Assembly: GCA_020137815.1 (NCBI GenBank)
Contig: CM035350.1
Coordinates: 9,192,265 to 9,256,264, forward strand
Length of the DNA: 64,000 nucleotides
From: Hormiphora californensis
Lineage: Eukaryota; Ctenophora; Tentaculata; Cydippida; Pleurobrachiidae
Reading direction: 5' to 3'
Position 1 is the first letter of the stretch. Each line of letters starts with the position of its first letter. This document shows, piece after piece, positions 49,263 through 62,500 of this stretch. The notes below the pieces were generated by a model. That model worked only from the letters and a program-made list of their open reading frames with translations. It was not told where the DNA came from and did no database searches. Both the position numbers and the translations under genes were made by a program.

Positions 49263-52200
49263 TTGTAACTGGTCCCTAAGGAATCAAATTACTTCAACCT
49301 GAGAGGAACTTCGTAAACTTTCAGATCTCCACCGTCCTGCGTCCACACTCCAATCTCCACCTCGGGACTCGCTTTGTCCAATCACATTTCAAATTAGATC
49401 ACGAGTGCTATTTTGAGCTGTGTATGATCAAAACACGGTGCAGACAGCACACGGTGGCCGGTGCAGACAGCAGACTTGAAAATAGTTGTAACTTTGTAAC
49501 TTAGTAATAGAATTCATATATCAACATATAATGGTGTCAGTCCAATCGAACATCCCCCGCACAAACAGTCCCGCGGGACCATTCCAGAATTGAATTGTTG
49601 TTTTGACGGCTGTATCCGGAGACAGGTGGTCTATCCGGAAAACGTTTCATCCACTCCCCGAGAAGAACCTTGAAGTAAAAATAATTTTTGAAAACAAAGA
49701 TCTTAAAAGTAACAGTGGTGCACCGTCACATTGGCTGTCCACCTGCATGAAGCGTGGCCCAAAGCGTTCTCCACGACGTAAGGGAAACAACAAACCAAAC
49801 CGGCCACCGTGAGGGGTGTCAGAAAAAAAGTTTAAAAAAGTAAAGATTTTGTGGAGCAAATTTGTTAAGTTCAGACTTGAGATTTCAGACTTCAATTTGT
49901 CGCGCGGATTCTGAAATGTTTTGCGCGTTACAAAAGCCGCGCGCTACTTTTTGATTGGTCAAGAACGTATTTGGAGACATTCGATTGGCTGTTCAACATC
50001 ACGTGACTTTCTGAGCCGCGCATTAGCTCAATCGAGTTTGATAAAATTCAAAATTTCGTCACGCAAAAACCAGGCCGGGCGCCGTTTTTTTTACGATCTG
50101 GGGTTTTTTGGGGGGCCTGTTTACGGGGGTTCCCGCCCCCCGCCAAAAAAATTTTTATTTTTCAAATTAAAATTGGGTTAACCCCCAAAACCCAACCCAA
50201 ATCCGTTTTGGCTTGTTTTCCCAAAGGGGTTTTTTAAAACCCCCTTTTTGGGGGTTTTAGAGAATTTTTTTTAAAGGGGCAACCCAAAAAAACCCCCAAA
50301 ACCCCAACCCCCTCCCCAAAAATTTTTTTTAACTTTTAGCCCACCCTTTTAAAAAAACCCGGGGTTGGGGGTCAAGAACTTCTCAAAACCCACCCAAAGG
50401 AATTTTAACGCTTGGGGGGGCCACCAGGGGCCCCCGGGCCCCCCCCAAAACTTTTTTGAAAAAAAAAACCGGGGGTTCGGGGGGGGTGGGCGGGGTTTTT
50501 TTGGGGAACCCAGAAAGGAATGGACCTTTGGCCCCCCAAACCCGTACTTTTTTTTGGCCGGTAAAAGGTAAATTTAAAACTTCGTTAAATTAAAAAATTT
50601 CCACAAAAGGGTTTTGGGGAAATTCCCCGGGGGTATCTGGAAAACCCGGGGGGGTATCTTGGATTTTTTTAACCCCCGGCCCCCAAAAGTTTACCCAAGA
50701 AAACCCCCTGAGGGTTTTTCGTTTTTTGGGTTTCAGTGCAAAAAACCCTTCCCAAAATTGGCCCGGGGGGAAAAACGGGAAAAAATTGGGTGGGAAAGGT
50801 TTAAAAGGAATGGAAAAAATTGGGAGCAATGGAACCCTTTTTGGAAAAAAAGGGGGGGAAAAAAAAGGGCAAATTTTTTAAAGTTCACCGGTCGGTTGAA
50901 AAAAAAAAAAAGGTTTGGCCCCCCAAAGAATTTGAACCCCCTTTTTAACCCCCCAGGAACCCCGTAACTTTTTAAAAAAGAAAACTTCAAAAAAAAATTT
51001 TTGGGCCCCCAAGAGGATGTATTAATTGTTTAAAGGGGAAAAAAGGCCTTTTGAAAAAACAAGGGACAAAAAGGGGCCCGAGAGGGGAAGGTGGAGAATT
51101 GGGAAAAAAAAGGGGATTTTAACCCCCAAGGGAAATAAGGGTTTAAAACTTGGGATTAGGGGAAAAATTTTTAAAATTTTTTGGAAAAAGGGGCTGGTCC
51201 CTAAAAGGATTTCTCCCCGGAACGCAAAAGCAGGGAAAAAACAGCAAAAAAAGAGGAGGGGAAAAGGGAAAAGGGTTTCGTTTTCCCCCCCCCTTGTTGT
51301 TCCCTTATTTCATTTTTCCAGGAAGGGCCCCAAAACCTGGTAAAATTTAAGGGGAAAAAAGGGGAAAAATTTACAAGCTACAGTGAAAAATTTTTTTTAA
51401 CTTAAAAAAGGGGAAAGAAACTTTGGGTTACGGTTAAAAACCAAAAGGGGCCCAAAAAAAAAAGGTCAGGGCCCCCAAAAATTTTGTTTAACAAAACCCG
51501 GGTTTTTTGAAACCCCCCCAAAAGGAAAACACCAATTAAGGGCTTCTATAAAAGGGGGGAAAAATTGAAAAAATGAGGGGTTTCTGAGGGGGAGATCCCT
51601 TCTTGTCCTTTCAATATCTAGGGTTTCCCCGGGGCCTTCTAAATGGGGAAAAAGGGGGGGGCAGGCCCTAGGCCCCACCCAAAGGCCCGGCGGAGGGGGA
51701 TGAAGGGGGAATTTGGAAAAAACGGAGGAAAAAAGGGGTAGGGAACCCAAAAAAGGGGTCATTTTAAAACTTGTTGGGGGGGGTAAAAACGATGAGAATA
51801 AAAGGGAGAAAAAATTTGAAAAAGGCCAAAGAAAGGTTTTCTCCCCTTCCCCACCCCCTTTAAAACCCCGGGAACAATCAGTTTTTTCCCCCCAATGGAT
51901 GCCCCAAAATTTTTTCCCCAAAGGAAGGGTCCGTTAAGGCCCGGGGGGATAAAAAAAGGAGGGGGAGGAAAAGGATAGACACCCCCACTTTTAAATCACA
52001 AGGGGTGGGGAAACTTTAAATTTTCCCTTTTCCGGCCCCGAGAGATGGAGGAGAGAGAGGAAAAAAGGGGAGAAAAAGAAAAGAGGAAAATGAAAGAAAG
52101 AAAGAGTAGAGAAAGAATGGAGGGGGGAAGAAGAAAAGAGAGAAAAAAAGGGGGGAAAGAAGGGGAAAAAATTGGGAGAGGAAAAAAAGGGGAAGGGCGA

Positions 52201-52620
52201 GGAAGAGGGAGAGGGAAGGAAAAAATTGGAGGGAAAACTGAGGAAAAGAAAGATAACATTCAAAATTTTCAAGTAGTTTTTAACTAAATAATACCCAGTG
52301 TTTTTTTAATCTTTGGTAGTGTTTGCTTTCGTCCCCCATATATGGGGCATTGATGCTGGGGTGATGGGGGAATTCAGAAGTTGGGGGCCCAAAATGTAGA
52401 TTCACCCCCCTTAGGGCCTTATTTTAATTTTTTCGGGAAATTTTCTAAAGGTCTTTTTAAAAAATCAAAAAAGGGAAAAAAAAGGGGGAAAAAATTTGGT
52501 GGCGTTTTTTTATGATTAAAAGGGAGAGCGGGGATAAAGATAGAGTGTGGGAGAGAGAGGGGGTTTGGGGGGGACGGGAGATAAGTAAAAGGGACCCTCA
52601 AAATTCTCTTTTCCCAAAGT

Positions 52621-52700
52621 GTTTAGTGGCGCAATGGCAAAAAGGCCCGTTTATTTTTTGGGGTTTGGGATGATGCGGTTCAAACCCCGGCTTAAACCCT
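52621..52700 (+). ncRNA. Possible tRNA or tRNA-derived SINE remnant
   Basis: AGTGGCGCAATGGCAAAAAG resembles a tRNA A box and GCGGTTCAAACCCCGGCTT, about 45 bases on, resembles a B box and T arm. Base-calling in this block is unreliable, so neither acceptor stem nor anticodon can be read. Confidence 0.25.
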
Positions 52701-54949
52701 TTTGTTTTAAAACCCAAGTTTTCTTTTTAAACCTGAGGACGAAAAAGGGCTTTTTTCTTTCCAAAATAAGGAAGGAAACGAGAGACCAGCCAAAAGGGGG
52801 AAGGGGGGAAAGGGCCCGCCCCCAAAGAAAGGGGGGAAAAAGCAAAAAAGGGTTTTAAAAAGGGGGGGGGGGGAAAAAAAGGAGGAAAAAAAAGGGGAAG
52901 GGGGGAAAGGGAAAAAAAAAAAAAAGAAAAAGAAAGGGGGAAAGGAGAGGGAGGCGAAAACGAAGAGAGAGCGACCGAGAGAGGGGAGCGGAGGGAGGAA
53001 GGACGAGAGGGGGATGGGGGGCAAGTACGCGTAGAGTTTTAGCTCGAGGGTAATAATGGCTTCCCCAATCTATCCCTTCCCCTCTCCCTTTTCTTCTCTC
53101 TCTCTTTTCTGGGCTTTTCTCCTAATTCTCTCTCTTCTGTCTCCTCCTCTTTTTCCCTCCCCTCTACCCCTCCCCCACATCTTACTTTCTTTTTCCCCCC
53201 TTCAAACAAAGCACCCCGGACTTTCTCTCTAAATTCCCCCTTTCTTCTTGATTTATGTTTTTTTTTTGTGACGTCTTGGGGACCCGGGGGAAAAGGGTTT
53301 TTTGATTTTATGACCGTGTGAATGAATTAAAAATTAAATTTAAAAGCGGGAATCTGACATTGGGTCACAACTTTGAATTCTCCAACCCAGCCCCAATGCC
53401 CATATATGGGCATTCAAAAGAAAAAAACCACTACAAGAGTTAAAAACACGGGGGTATTAATTTAAACCCACAAATTGATTAGAATTTTAATTTTCTTTCT
53501 CTCAGTCTCCACGGTTTCTACCTATCTCCTTTTCTAAATTTCTCTGTTTCTTCTCAATTCTTTTTCAAATCTTTCCCCCTTTTTCCTCTCTCTCTCTCTC
53601 GGCCACAACACGCACCACTCCCACATGGGGCCGAAGGCCCCATGGGGGAAAAGGGGTTTAAAACCCCCGAGCCCGGTTCCTTTTGGATTGGGGGGGCCCC
53701 CTCTCCCTCTCCCCCTTTCCCTCCTCTTTTCTCTCTCTTCCTTTCTTCTCTTTCACCCCAACCCTCTTTTCCATCAAATCTCTCTGCTTAAAAAAGGGGA
53801 AAAAATTAAAGTTTACAAATTTGTGTTATGTTGAACAGAATAAAGGGGGGTTTGGGTATTTAGTCGATACTTTCCCCCATCCCCCTTTATCCAGGCCCTT
53901 GGGGAAAAAGACCCATTACCTGGTGAGGAAAGTAGGGGTTAAAACCCCCCCCGAGGGGGGGGGGATAAACTGATAGTTCTCGGGGTTGGAGAGGGAGGGA
54001 GATAGAGTGAGAAAGGGAGAAATCCTTTTCAGATGGACTTCTAATCTTTCTCTTCATATTAAAACATACACTAGTTCTATCCACTATCAAGTTTACTGGA
54101 CTTTCCGGGTTCAAAACTAACTTTCCAGTTTTCCCACTTCTCTTCATCTCTCTGGCGGAACCTGCTGAGTGGGCCTAGTGCCGTGCTTTTTCAGCATTTA
54201 GAAGCGCGGGTAACGCGCGAGATATTGAAGTATCATCCTGAAGTATCATCTCTCAGAGAGCCCAGAATCATTGTTTTCTGAAGTTTTCTTTTATAGAAAG
54301 CTTCATGGTGTACCTGGTGTGTTAAAACAACCCGGGGATCGTGTAGTATGGACAATTTTGTGGGTGGCCAATTGACGGCTTTTTTTTAAATTTCACTCGC
54401 ATTTCCGTGTGAGAGCTCGTGGAACAAAGTGTGTCTGTTTTCTCTGAAATTAGAGTTCAAACAGATTTGTACACTGCTCAGCTTGTACTCACCCGTTTTT
54501 CATCTAGTTTTCACCAGTGTGCTCGGAGAACAATTGCCAATAACGAACAACAAGCGAAATGACGCAAACCCGCCAACTTTTCTCTCAGCGTGCGTGTTTG
54601 TGCTTGTTGGTCAAAACTTGCTAGTCGCGTGTGCGGCGCTGAGAGAATCCTGAAGTATCCCGCGCACCCCTTGTCAAGAGAAGGCTGGATTACTTCCCCA
54701 ACCCCCAAATTTTTCCCGCGTTTTTTGTGGGTCCCGCCGTATCGGGCCCCGCAGAGGAAACTGGAAGTGGGGGGACCTTTTGGGGGGAGCCCCGACAAGT
54801 TTGGAGTTTTCACAGGAATGTATCCAGAAATGGCTTGAAGGAATTTAAACCCTTTTCAGATCCCCCCTGATGTTCCTTCTTTTGTTCTGAAAAAAGGCAG
54901 CAGTAGCCTGGCCCCTACCCCTTTGGATGTTGTGGAACAGGGCATTTTA

Positions 54950-55510
54950 AGACGGATCTGTTTCCCCAGTTGCTTTAAAGCAACAGTTTAAAACCCCCCT
55001 TTTTCAAGAAGGGGAAATCGGAAAAACCCGTGAATTTTCGCCCCGTGTCCATAACAAGTCACCCTTTTAAAATTTTTTGGGGCCCGGGGGGAAACGGATC
55101 AAATGAATACTTGGACGAGATGGAAATTTTCAGAGTGACAAAAACAGGGGTTTTGAAAGGGGGCGCAGACCATGACCCCCACTTTTTTCAAAAAAAAAAT
55201 GTTTACACAAACCTTTGAACTAGCGGTTTTCGGAAGTCGTGTATCTACTTAGATTTTAGTAAAGCATTTTATTCGGGGGGATATCAATGTTCTGCTAGCT
55301 AAAATTTAGGCGATTGGTAGGGGGGTAAAATACTTTAGTGGATCAGTGGTGGATCCTGGGCCGGAATCAGTGTGTAATGGTGGATGGAGTGAGGGACCCA
55401 TGGGGGCCCAGGGGGACTTAGTGGGGTTTCCCCGGGTAGTGGGTCCGGGCCACTTTTTCCCCCATATTTTTTCTTTACCTGGGTCAGGCTAGGGCGGTAG
55501 CATGTGTCTA
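54950..55510 (+). mobile_element. LINE (non-LTR) reverse transcriptase remnant
   Basis: Across several frames the order of RT landmarks is intact: PLFKKG near 54,995, NFRPVSITS at 55,030, DFSKAF near 55,250 (motif A with the catalytic Asp), RNQCVMVDG near 55,370, and a GVP.GS.LGPLLF-like motif near 55,430. An ADDVKG near 56,450 might be motif C after further scrambled sequence. The frame breaks are expected if the base-calling is poor, so I cannot say whether the element was intact. Confidence 0.65.
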
Positions 55511-56570
55511 ACTTTTTTTGACGTTTCTTTAAATTTGGTTAAAAACATTGGAAAATGAAATAGCCCCGGGCGTGCCTACAGAACGATCTTTTTTAAAAGT
55601 GGCAGAAGGGCAAAGAAGGGAAAAAATATGAAGTTACATGGGGAAAAATTTTAGCTCTTTAGCTTAGTCTAAAAAGTTGCATCCTAGGGCAGTTTCCTTT
55701 CGCAGTGAAGGTTTTCCAAAACTTTCAAGCTCAGGGGGGCAGTTGACCCCCAACCTGATGTTCTGAAACGGGGTCCAAGGGCTTTAGAGGGGTTTATGGA
55801 AGAGGCACATTTCCTTTATTTGGCGGAAGGTTCCCTCTTTAGGGGCGGATATTCAGCGTTTTTCGGGACCGGTTTCCGGAGGTTATGGTAAAAGCTTTTC
55901 AAGGGCCTTTGGGGGCCTTTTCTTGAGTATGTTGCCTAGTCTGGAACCCCTTCCAAAGGGTGGTGATTCAAGGGGTATTGAGAATGTCCAAACGTTTGTT
56001 TTACCCCGACGTCTTTTATGGTATCGGGTCATGCTATTTGGGTAAGACTTTAAATTGCTCAACTTATGTCCCCCTTTAGCCCTCGGAACAGCGCTAAATT
56101 GATTCATGGTGGAAGACGAATTTAGGTTTTGGAACTTAAATCTGGGCCAACCCAGTATTTTAACAGAAAGTAGATTGGGGATGGGATAGTCCCCCCCCCT
56201 TTCCCCCTTTTGAGCAAAAAAAACGAAACGAGCTAATCAATTTTCCCCCCCGCTTTATTGGTCCCAAAAGCAGCTCATTTATGGGAAAAAAATCTACCAG
56301 CTGCGGGCCAAATTTTGTGTGAGCTTGAAAACAGTTCAAATCTTCCTTTGGGGGGTTACTTGACAGGATTTCACGATCGTCCCCCAGTCAGAGGGGGGAC
56401 CCCCCCCACTCCCAAATTTACCTTTCGCCTCAAAAGTGCGTGCTGTGCTGATGATGTGAAAGGGGTAGTTTTTCAACTTAATTTTATTTAGGTGGGCCCA
56501 TTAGGGAAGGGCCTTTTTGCCCAAAAAAAAACTTTAAATTGTAAAAATTTTAAACTTGTAAACTTGTAGA

Positions 56571-59500
56571 ATGCCACAGACTCGGCTTGGGTTCCGAACT
56601 ACACGGTCTACGAGATCTACAAATCCTAAAAATGTCCTGGTCGAGACACCCGTGGTAAATGTATGTCTTTTGTCTTGTCATTACCAAGTTGTTAGTACCA
56701 ACAATCAATATGAACAGTTTTGACCTGAAATGTCGGCTTCCTAACATCATATTTTCAGGAGAAGGTTAAAGTTCTCCAATCCACCGATGTGCAGTCTACA
56801 GGAGCTAAACGGAAACCGGTTAGCTCTCCCGAGTGCTCCCCGTCCGTACCTCAACCACCAAAAACCGGGCACACCCGAGCCAAAAGAGAACAAAAACGGA
56901 GTCGAACTGCTAAAAGTAATGTTAAAACACCCTCCAAAACCCTTATGGACTTTCTTGGAACTACCGAGAAATCCTCCGATGTCGTTCCCGTCCCTGAGAA
57001 GAGTGAAAAAGCAGCTGTAGTCCCAATAGAAACACCACCTGTTGAGCCACAAAGTGAAACGAAAGAGGACCTTCCAGAAGAGAAAGAAGATATTCCTGCG
57101 CCAGTCAAAGAGACTGCTGAAAAGGGAACCCAGAATGAACCTCCAATTAGTGCTAAGGTATTGTTAAAACTTATTCTTAACCTAAAACTATGAGAGGTAA
57201 CACTCCTAGCACATTCTGGTCTTGTTAACCATATTTAACTCTCTATCAGATGATATTCAAGAAACTTGCGGTCCGTGAGAGAGAGGAACCAGCGGTACCT
57301 AAGAAATGTTATCAGACTACAGGGGGGAGAATGCTCGCTGCCGCTCTTGCCAAGAAAAAGTAGGCTCATTGATCATGCTCCTATTTCATAGAAGACTTTT
57401 TAAATGAGTTGAAAGAAACGCGATTCTGTTCTGACCTAACGACCCCCATAACGACCCCAATAACGACCCCTATAACGACCCCCATGTTGATTCACTTGTT
57501 ACTAGAGTTCTTGTGTGCTTCCCTCCATTTAGTAGAAATTGGTTCATGGTTTTTGTTTTGGCTATTTTCGTCGTAGAATTTTTAATATAGCTGTGTGGGA
57601 TTGGTATTTGTCTGGTTTCACTGATTGGTTTGCTGCATCCTTCTTTGGCAAGTTGGTCAGCTATCTCGTTACCTTGGATGCCGATATGTGCTTTGACCCA
57701 TTTTATTTTCACCGTATTGTTTTGTGCTAGTTGGTTGAGTTCCGCGTTGCATTCCTTAATTGTTAAGGAGTCTGAGGTCAGTTTACTTAGTGCGCTTATG
57801 CTGGCGGCTGAATCTGATCTGATGTGGATGTGGTGATTTCGTGTCCCATTGTTGTTTAGTTCCTCTGCTGGTCTTTTAATCGCTGTTACTTCGGCTTGGA
57901 AGACTGTGCTATAATTTGGTAATCTTTTGAGTGTGCTCCTAGTCCCGTTTGGTTAGCTTCGTTTTTTGATCCATCCGTGTATACCGTTAATGCATTTTTG
58001 TCCTCCTCATCTAGTGTACCTGTTTCCCAGTCTATTGTTGTCTCATAGTCTTTCCTAAGAGTTTCTTTGGTTGTTTTGTCTAGTGGGCGTACTGGTAGCT
58101 CTAGTTCTACAGGGGGGAGAATGCTCGCTGCCGCTCTTGCCAAGAAAAAGTAGGCTCATTGATCATGCTCCTATTTCATAGAAGACTTTTTAAATGAGTT
58201 GAAAGAAACGCGATTCTGTTCTGACCTAACGACCCCCATAACGACCCCATAACGACCCCATAACGACCCCCATTACAACCCCCATAACAACCCCCATAAC
58301 AACCCCCATTACTCAGGGAGAGTGGTGAACGTGCTCACAAGAATGATATGATCAGAGCACTAGCTGCAAAGCACCAACTATCAACCGGACAAAAACCACC
58401 AGAAGCAACTCTTAGAAAACAAGTGACCAAGCCATCACCAGCCAATAAGGGACCTGCCACCCCTCCCAAGGCACCCAAACAGAGTGCCCGGGACAGATTT
58501 GCACACCTTCTGAAACCAGCTTCTCCCAAGATTAAACCGTTTACAGCCCTAAATATTGCCTCCCCTACTAAGTCTCCTTCCAAGTAAGTTCACTGTCACT
58601 CGAAATGTGATACTTCCTTATCTACTGTCATGTATCTAGTAGGTGTCTTTATCTCACTCACTCGAGTCTCTTATATATTTCATTCTCTAACAAGGTCAAT
58701 TACCTGTTCTATTCGAGGATACCGAGGAAGGAGTAGGCGCGATCTGCCTACAACGGACCTCTATCATATATATTAGCTTTTTACTGTCACATTTATCATG
58801 CTCTTTTCTGTGTAGCCAGATGGCTAGCTCTCTGTTTTTATAGAAATGAATTTGTTAGGCCGGATGCATCATGCATGTGGCCTCTTTTATTATTTTTTCT
58901 TTCCATTCTCTAACAATACAAATACTCGTATCGCGTCTCATGACCACAAGAAGATAGTTCATACTACTGATAAGCCTCCCTAAATTTGTGTTAGCACCTA
59001 ACAACCTTGGTTACAGGTTAGCACAAGGATTATCCCTACCTGAATCCTTCAAGAGGCTGCATGACAAATTTAACACGTCTGATCAAGTTGTAAATCTTCT
59101 AACGAGACGAAAAGAGACTTGCACCTTCCAGAAACTACAGAAAAATGTCCAGGAAATATGTCGCAAGTAAGATGTTATCTAAATTTTGCCATTAGCTCAT
59201 GTGATCTACTTATTTCCTCCCAAACCAGATGATTGTGTCAGATTCCTAACTATAACTTCCACACAGGCGTTACGTCGAGTCAGATCTGGCATACATCGTT
59301 GGAGTGTATGAGGCTGCATACGTACTGGCACAATGCAAGGGACTGGGTCAAATCAAGGATGATCGACTGATTAGGAACCAGTATCAGCTGACCATCGCAT
59401 TCAATTATTCTGAAACTGAGGGCATCCGACAGTAAGTTTAACAGATACTTTGGTGGGTACACTTTGTATTCTTTCAGAATCTACCTTTTAGGCAGATGAA

Positions 59501-62500
59501 TAACTCTCCTCCCATCTAGATCCAAAACTACGGACATCTTCGCCCTCCACCCCTCCCTCCCCTCCTCTGCAATCCCCAAGTTGAACCTGGACAGTAACAA
59601 GCTTTGTGAGAAAGACAGGGTTGATTTGGAGATTCAGAAGGAGAAACACGCAGCAAACCAGATAGGGCTGATAACGACTGAGCTCCTAGAGAGGAACAGG
59701 AGGTTTGCGGGTAAACTGATGGCCTTTGTGAAGGCTGCCCATCAGAAGTTTCTGGGGGAACAAGTTCCACCCTTGAAGATCGATGATAAACAACTTGCCA
59801 GGTAAATACTGTTTTTGCCAGGTAATCTTCAAGAGAAAATATTTTGTGCTCATTTTTAAATCATTTAATAATTTGGTACACACTATGATCCAAATCACCA
59901 CAGAATTGATGCTCAACTCATTATCAATGTAACATCATTTCCCAGGTGGCATCCAGGGTTTGATCTGAACGGTTTGGAGCTCCCTGCGCCCGCAAAGTTA
60001 CCGGAGCCTCCCATCTCTACTAAGCTGCTGTCAGCCACTGAGCTTCTTCAGAGTGTGGACAGCAACAGAGCTGCTCCACCTCCCGGGGTAAGGAGTGGGG
60101 AAGTAGTAAGGGGGGAGGGGGGTTGAAACACCGTACCGGGAAAGTTTAGGGATCAGAGATGGGAGAGTTTGGGGAATTAGCTCTGTTGGCATTTGTGTAC
60201 ATTGTAAATCCACGTCAACAGAGTTGTTGGCATTTTATAGAAAGATGTCAAGGTGGCCCATAAATTATGATAGCGGGGGACGAGCCGTACGTCCGAAACG
60301 GTGATAGTTGTCCAAAAACAAACTACGGGAACATGCTGGAACAATTCCTGGACGACTTTTTGCAAATTATGAAATTTTTATTCAAAAGTTCATTTTTCAT
60401 TCATGAACTTTCTACACGTTCATTAATGAATTAAGGACTCTAATTTACCGAGAGTTAGGCATTTAGTTTGGCTCGAAATTGTCTTTCCAATGAGCACCAT
60501 AAAATTGAAATTGAAGCACCAGGTCACATGGCAGTTGAGAAAATGCACATGCATGATTTTGGCTCTTCCTGCAACTTTCAATCGGCTGTATCACGGCTAC
60601 CTTTTGTTCAACCGTTTTAAAAATTTGGGTGAACGTTGGATAAACAAAGATCTTTGCTCACAAGAAAAATCAAGGTCAAAACTCAAAGTTCATTTTTCAT
60701 TTGGTGAAGGGCCCCCACCCAATTAAAAACCCAAACCCCACCCCCCAAAAAATATAAAAGGAAGGGATTGTTTGGCCATCCCTCCAATACCAAAAATGTT
60801 TTTTAGGTGAAGTTTTGGGGGCCCCCTTGAAGTGAAGAATTTTTTTGAGTGAAAAGGTTTCAAAAGTTCAACCGGTGTTGGGGTTTGGCATGGATCGCCC
60901 TTGAGCGTTGACGGAATATCATCAAAAAATGAGATAGTAAGAAATCGATTGAGATGATAGAAAAGTTTAAACTGCGTCAAAATCGAATAAAGTAATTTAG
61001 ATATTCGAGTAGGCTCACTAATAACAAAATTAAAAGACATCCAGTCTAATGAGTTGAAATGCCCAAACTGAAATTTGACCTTCTGCAACTTTTGGGCCGC
61101 TCAGACCAGTTGGCCAAATTTAATCATTTGGGTGGTGATAACAAAGTTTGCTCACAAAAAAAATCAAGGTCAAAACCAAGATTATTTTTTTTAGGTAAGT
61201 TTACCCCTTCAAGTAACAAGTAAGTGTCTATGGCTGTTGGAAAGTTCGTAGGCCCCTGCGTACAGAGGGTGTTGGTACGATGTATCCCGGCTAAAAGGGG
61301 TGCCACGCGAAAAACAGTCAAACTTAAGGGTTCTGAGATAATTCAAGGGATTGAAAGTAAAAGTGTTTAGGTTTGCGTTGCGAAAGCTTCGGGTGCTGAA
61401 GTAATTGGAATCTCAATGCACCTCAAAAATTGCATGTGATTAAAATGTATTATGTAATTAAAGGTAATAAATGTAATAAAGGCTCTAAATGACCCCTAGA
61501 TGACATTTGGGCATAAGGCCACACTCGAGATACCCAACCAACGTGCCCAATAATAGGTCCCGCGAACGCAACGGACAAACCGCGGCCCGGTCGATACCAT
61601 AAAAAAAAACATAACCAATAATACATAGAGATGAATTTTTGAGAGAAATTTGAACCCCTGAAGTAGAAGAGGGTTTGGTCGTTGGAAAGGTTGGAGTCCG
61701 CGAGGTTCCCGGGTATGGCGATGGCCATACCCAAACCTATAAGGGGTAGGACGCGAAAAACAGTCAAAATAAGGGGTATACAGAACTCGGCAATTAGAAG
61801 GAGTAGAAAGGTGTTCTAGGGTGCGTTCGAAAGCTCTCGAGGTGCTGAAGTAATTGGAATGTAATTGGAAGTAATTACATGTAATTAAAATGTAATTACA
61901 TGTAATTAAAGGGTAATTACATGTAATTAAAAGGTCTAAATGACCCCAAATGACAATTTAGACATATTTTGACATATTTGGAGGCCCTGAGACCAGCGGG
62001 TGGCCAAATTTAATTAGGTTTCGGGTCGGCTGACGTAAAAACTCCGCGTTTTGGTCGAGTAACCATAAACCATAAAACCATAGATATTTTTAGAGTGAAA
62101 GTTTTGAAGCCCCCTGAAGTAGTAGAGAGGTGTTCTATGGCTCGTTGGAAAGGTCTCGAGATCCCGCGACGTATAGGGGGTGTGGCGATGGCCATACCCA
62201 AACCTATAAGGGGTAGGACGCGAAAAACAGTCAAAATAAGGGGTATACAGAACTCGGCAATTAGAAGGAGTAGAAAGGTGTTCTAGGGTGCGTTCGAAAG
62301 CTCTCGAGGTGCTGAAGTAATTGGAATGTAATTGGAAGTAATTACATGTAATTAAAATGTAATTACATGTAATTAAAGGGTAATTAAATGTAATTAAAAG
62401 GTCTAAATGACCCCAAATGATAATTTAAACATATTTTGACGTATTTGGAGGCCCTGAGACCAGCGGGTGGCCAAATTTAATTAGGTTTCGGGTCGGCTGA

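Larger units (their letters stand above)
48084..50060. other. Interval upstream of cyclin J
   Basis: Includes a (GA)n tract (48290-48364) and a small inverted-repeat element (49089-49262). The rest (48370-49080, 49270-50060) has normal base composition and no gene I can support; the reading frame at 49603-49812 is basic and matches nothing I know. Confidence 0.5.
50070..56540. other. Probable very-low-quality sequence block
   Basis: From about 50,070 the sequence becomes chains of homopolymer runs of all four bases (for example GGGGTTTTTTAAAACCCCC near 50,225), unlike either flank. Quality seems to recover partly at 53,950-54,650 and improves again from about 56,540. Such runs are the mark of failed base calls stretched across weak trace or signal, not of any natural repeat. 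Reading frames here should not be annotated as genes; only motifs strong enough to survive errors are reported separately. Confidence 0.75.

Noticed and set aside
50365-53973. Many 60-150 residue ORFs rich in Lys, Gly, Phe and Pro
   Set aside because: All lie in the homopolymer-run block and reflect failed base calls.
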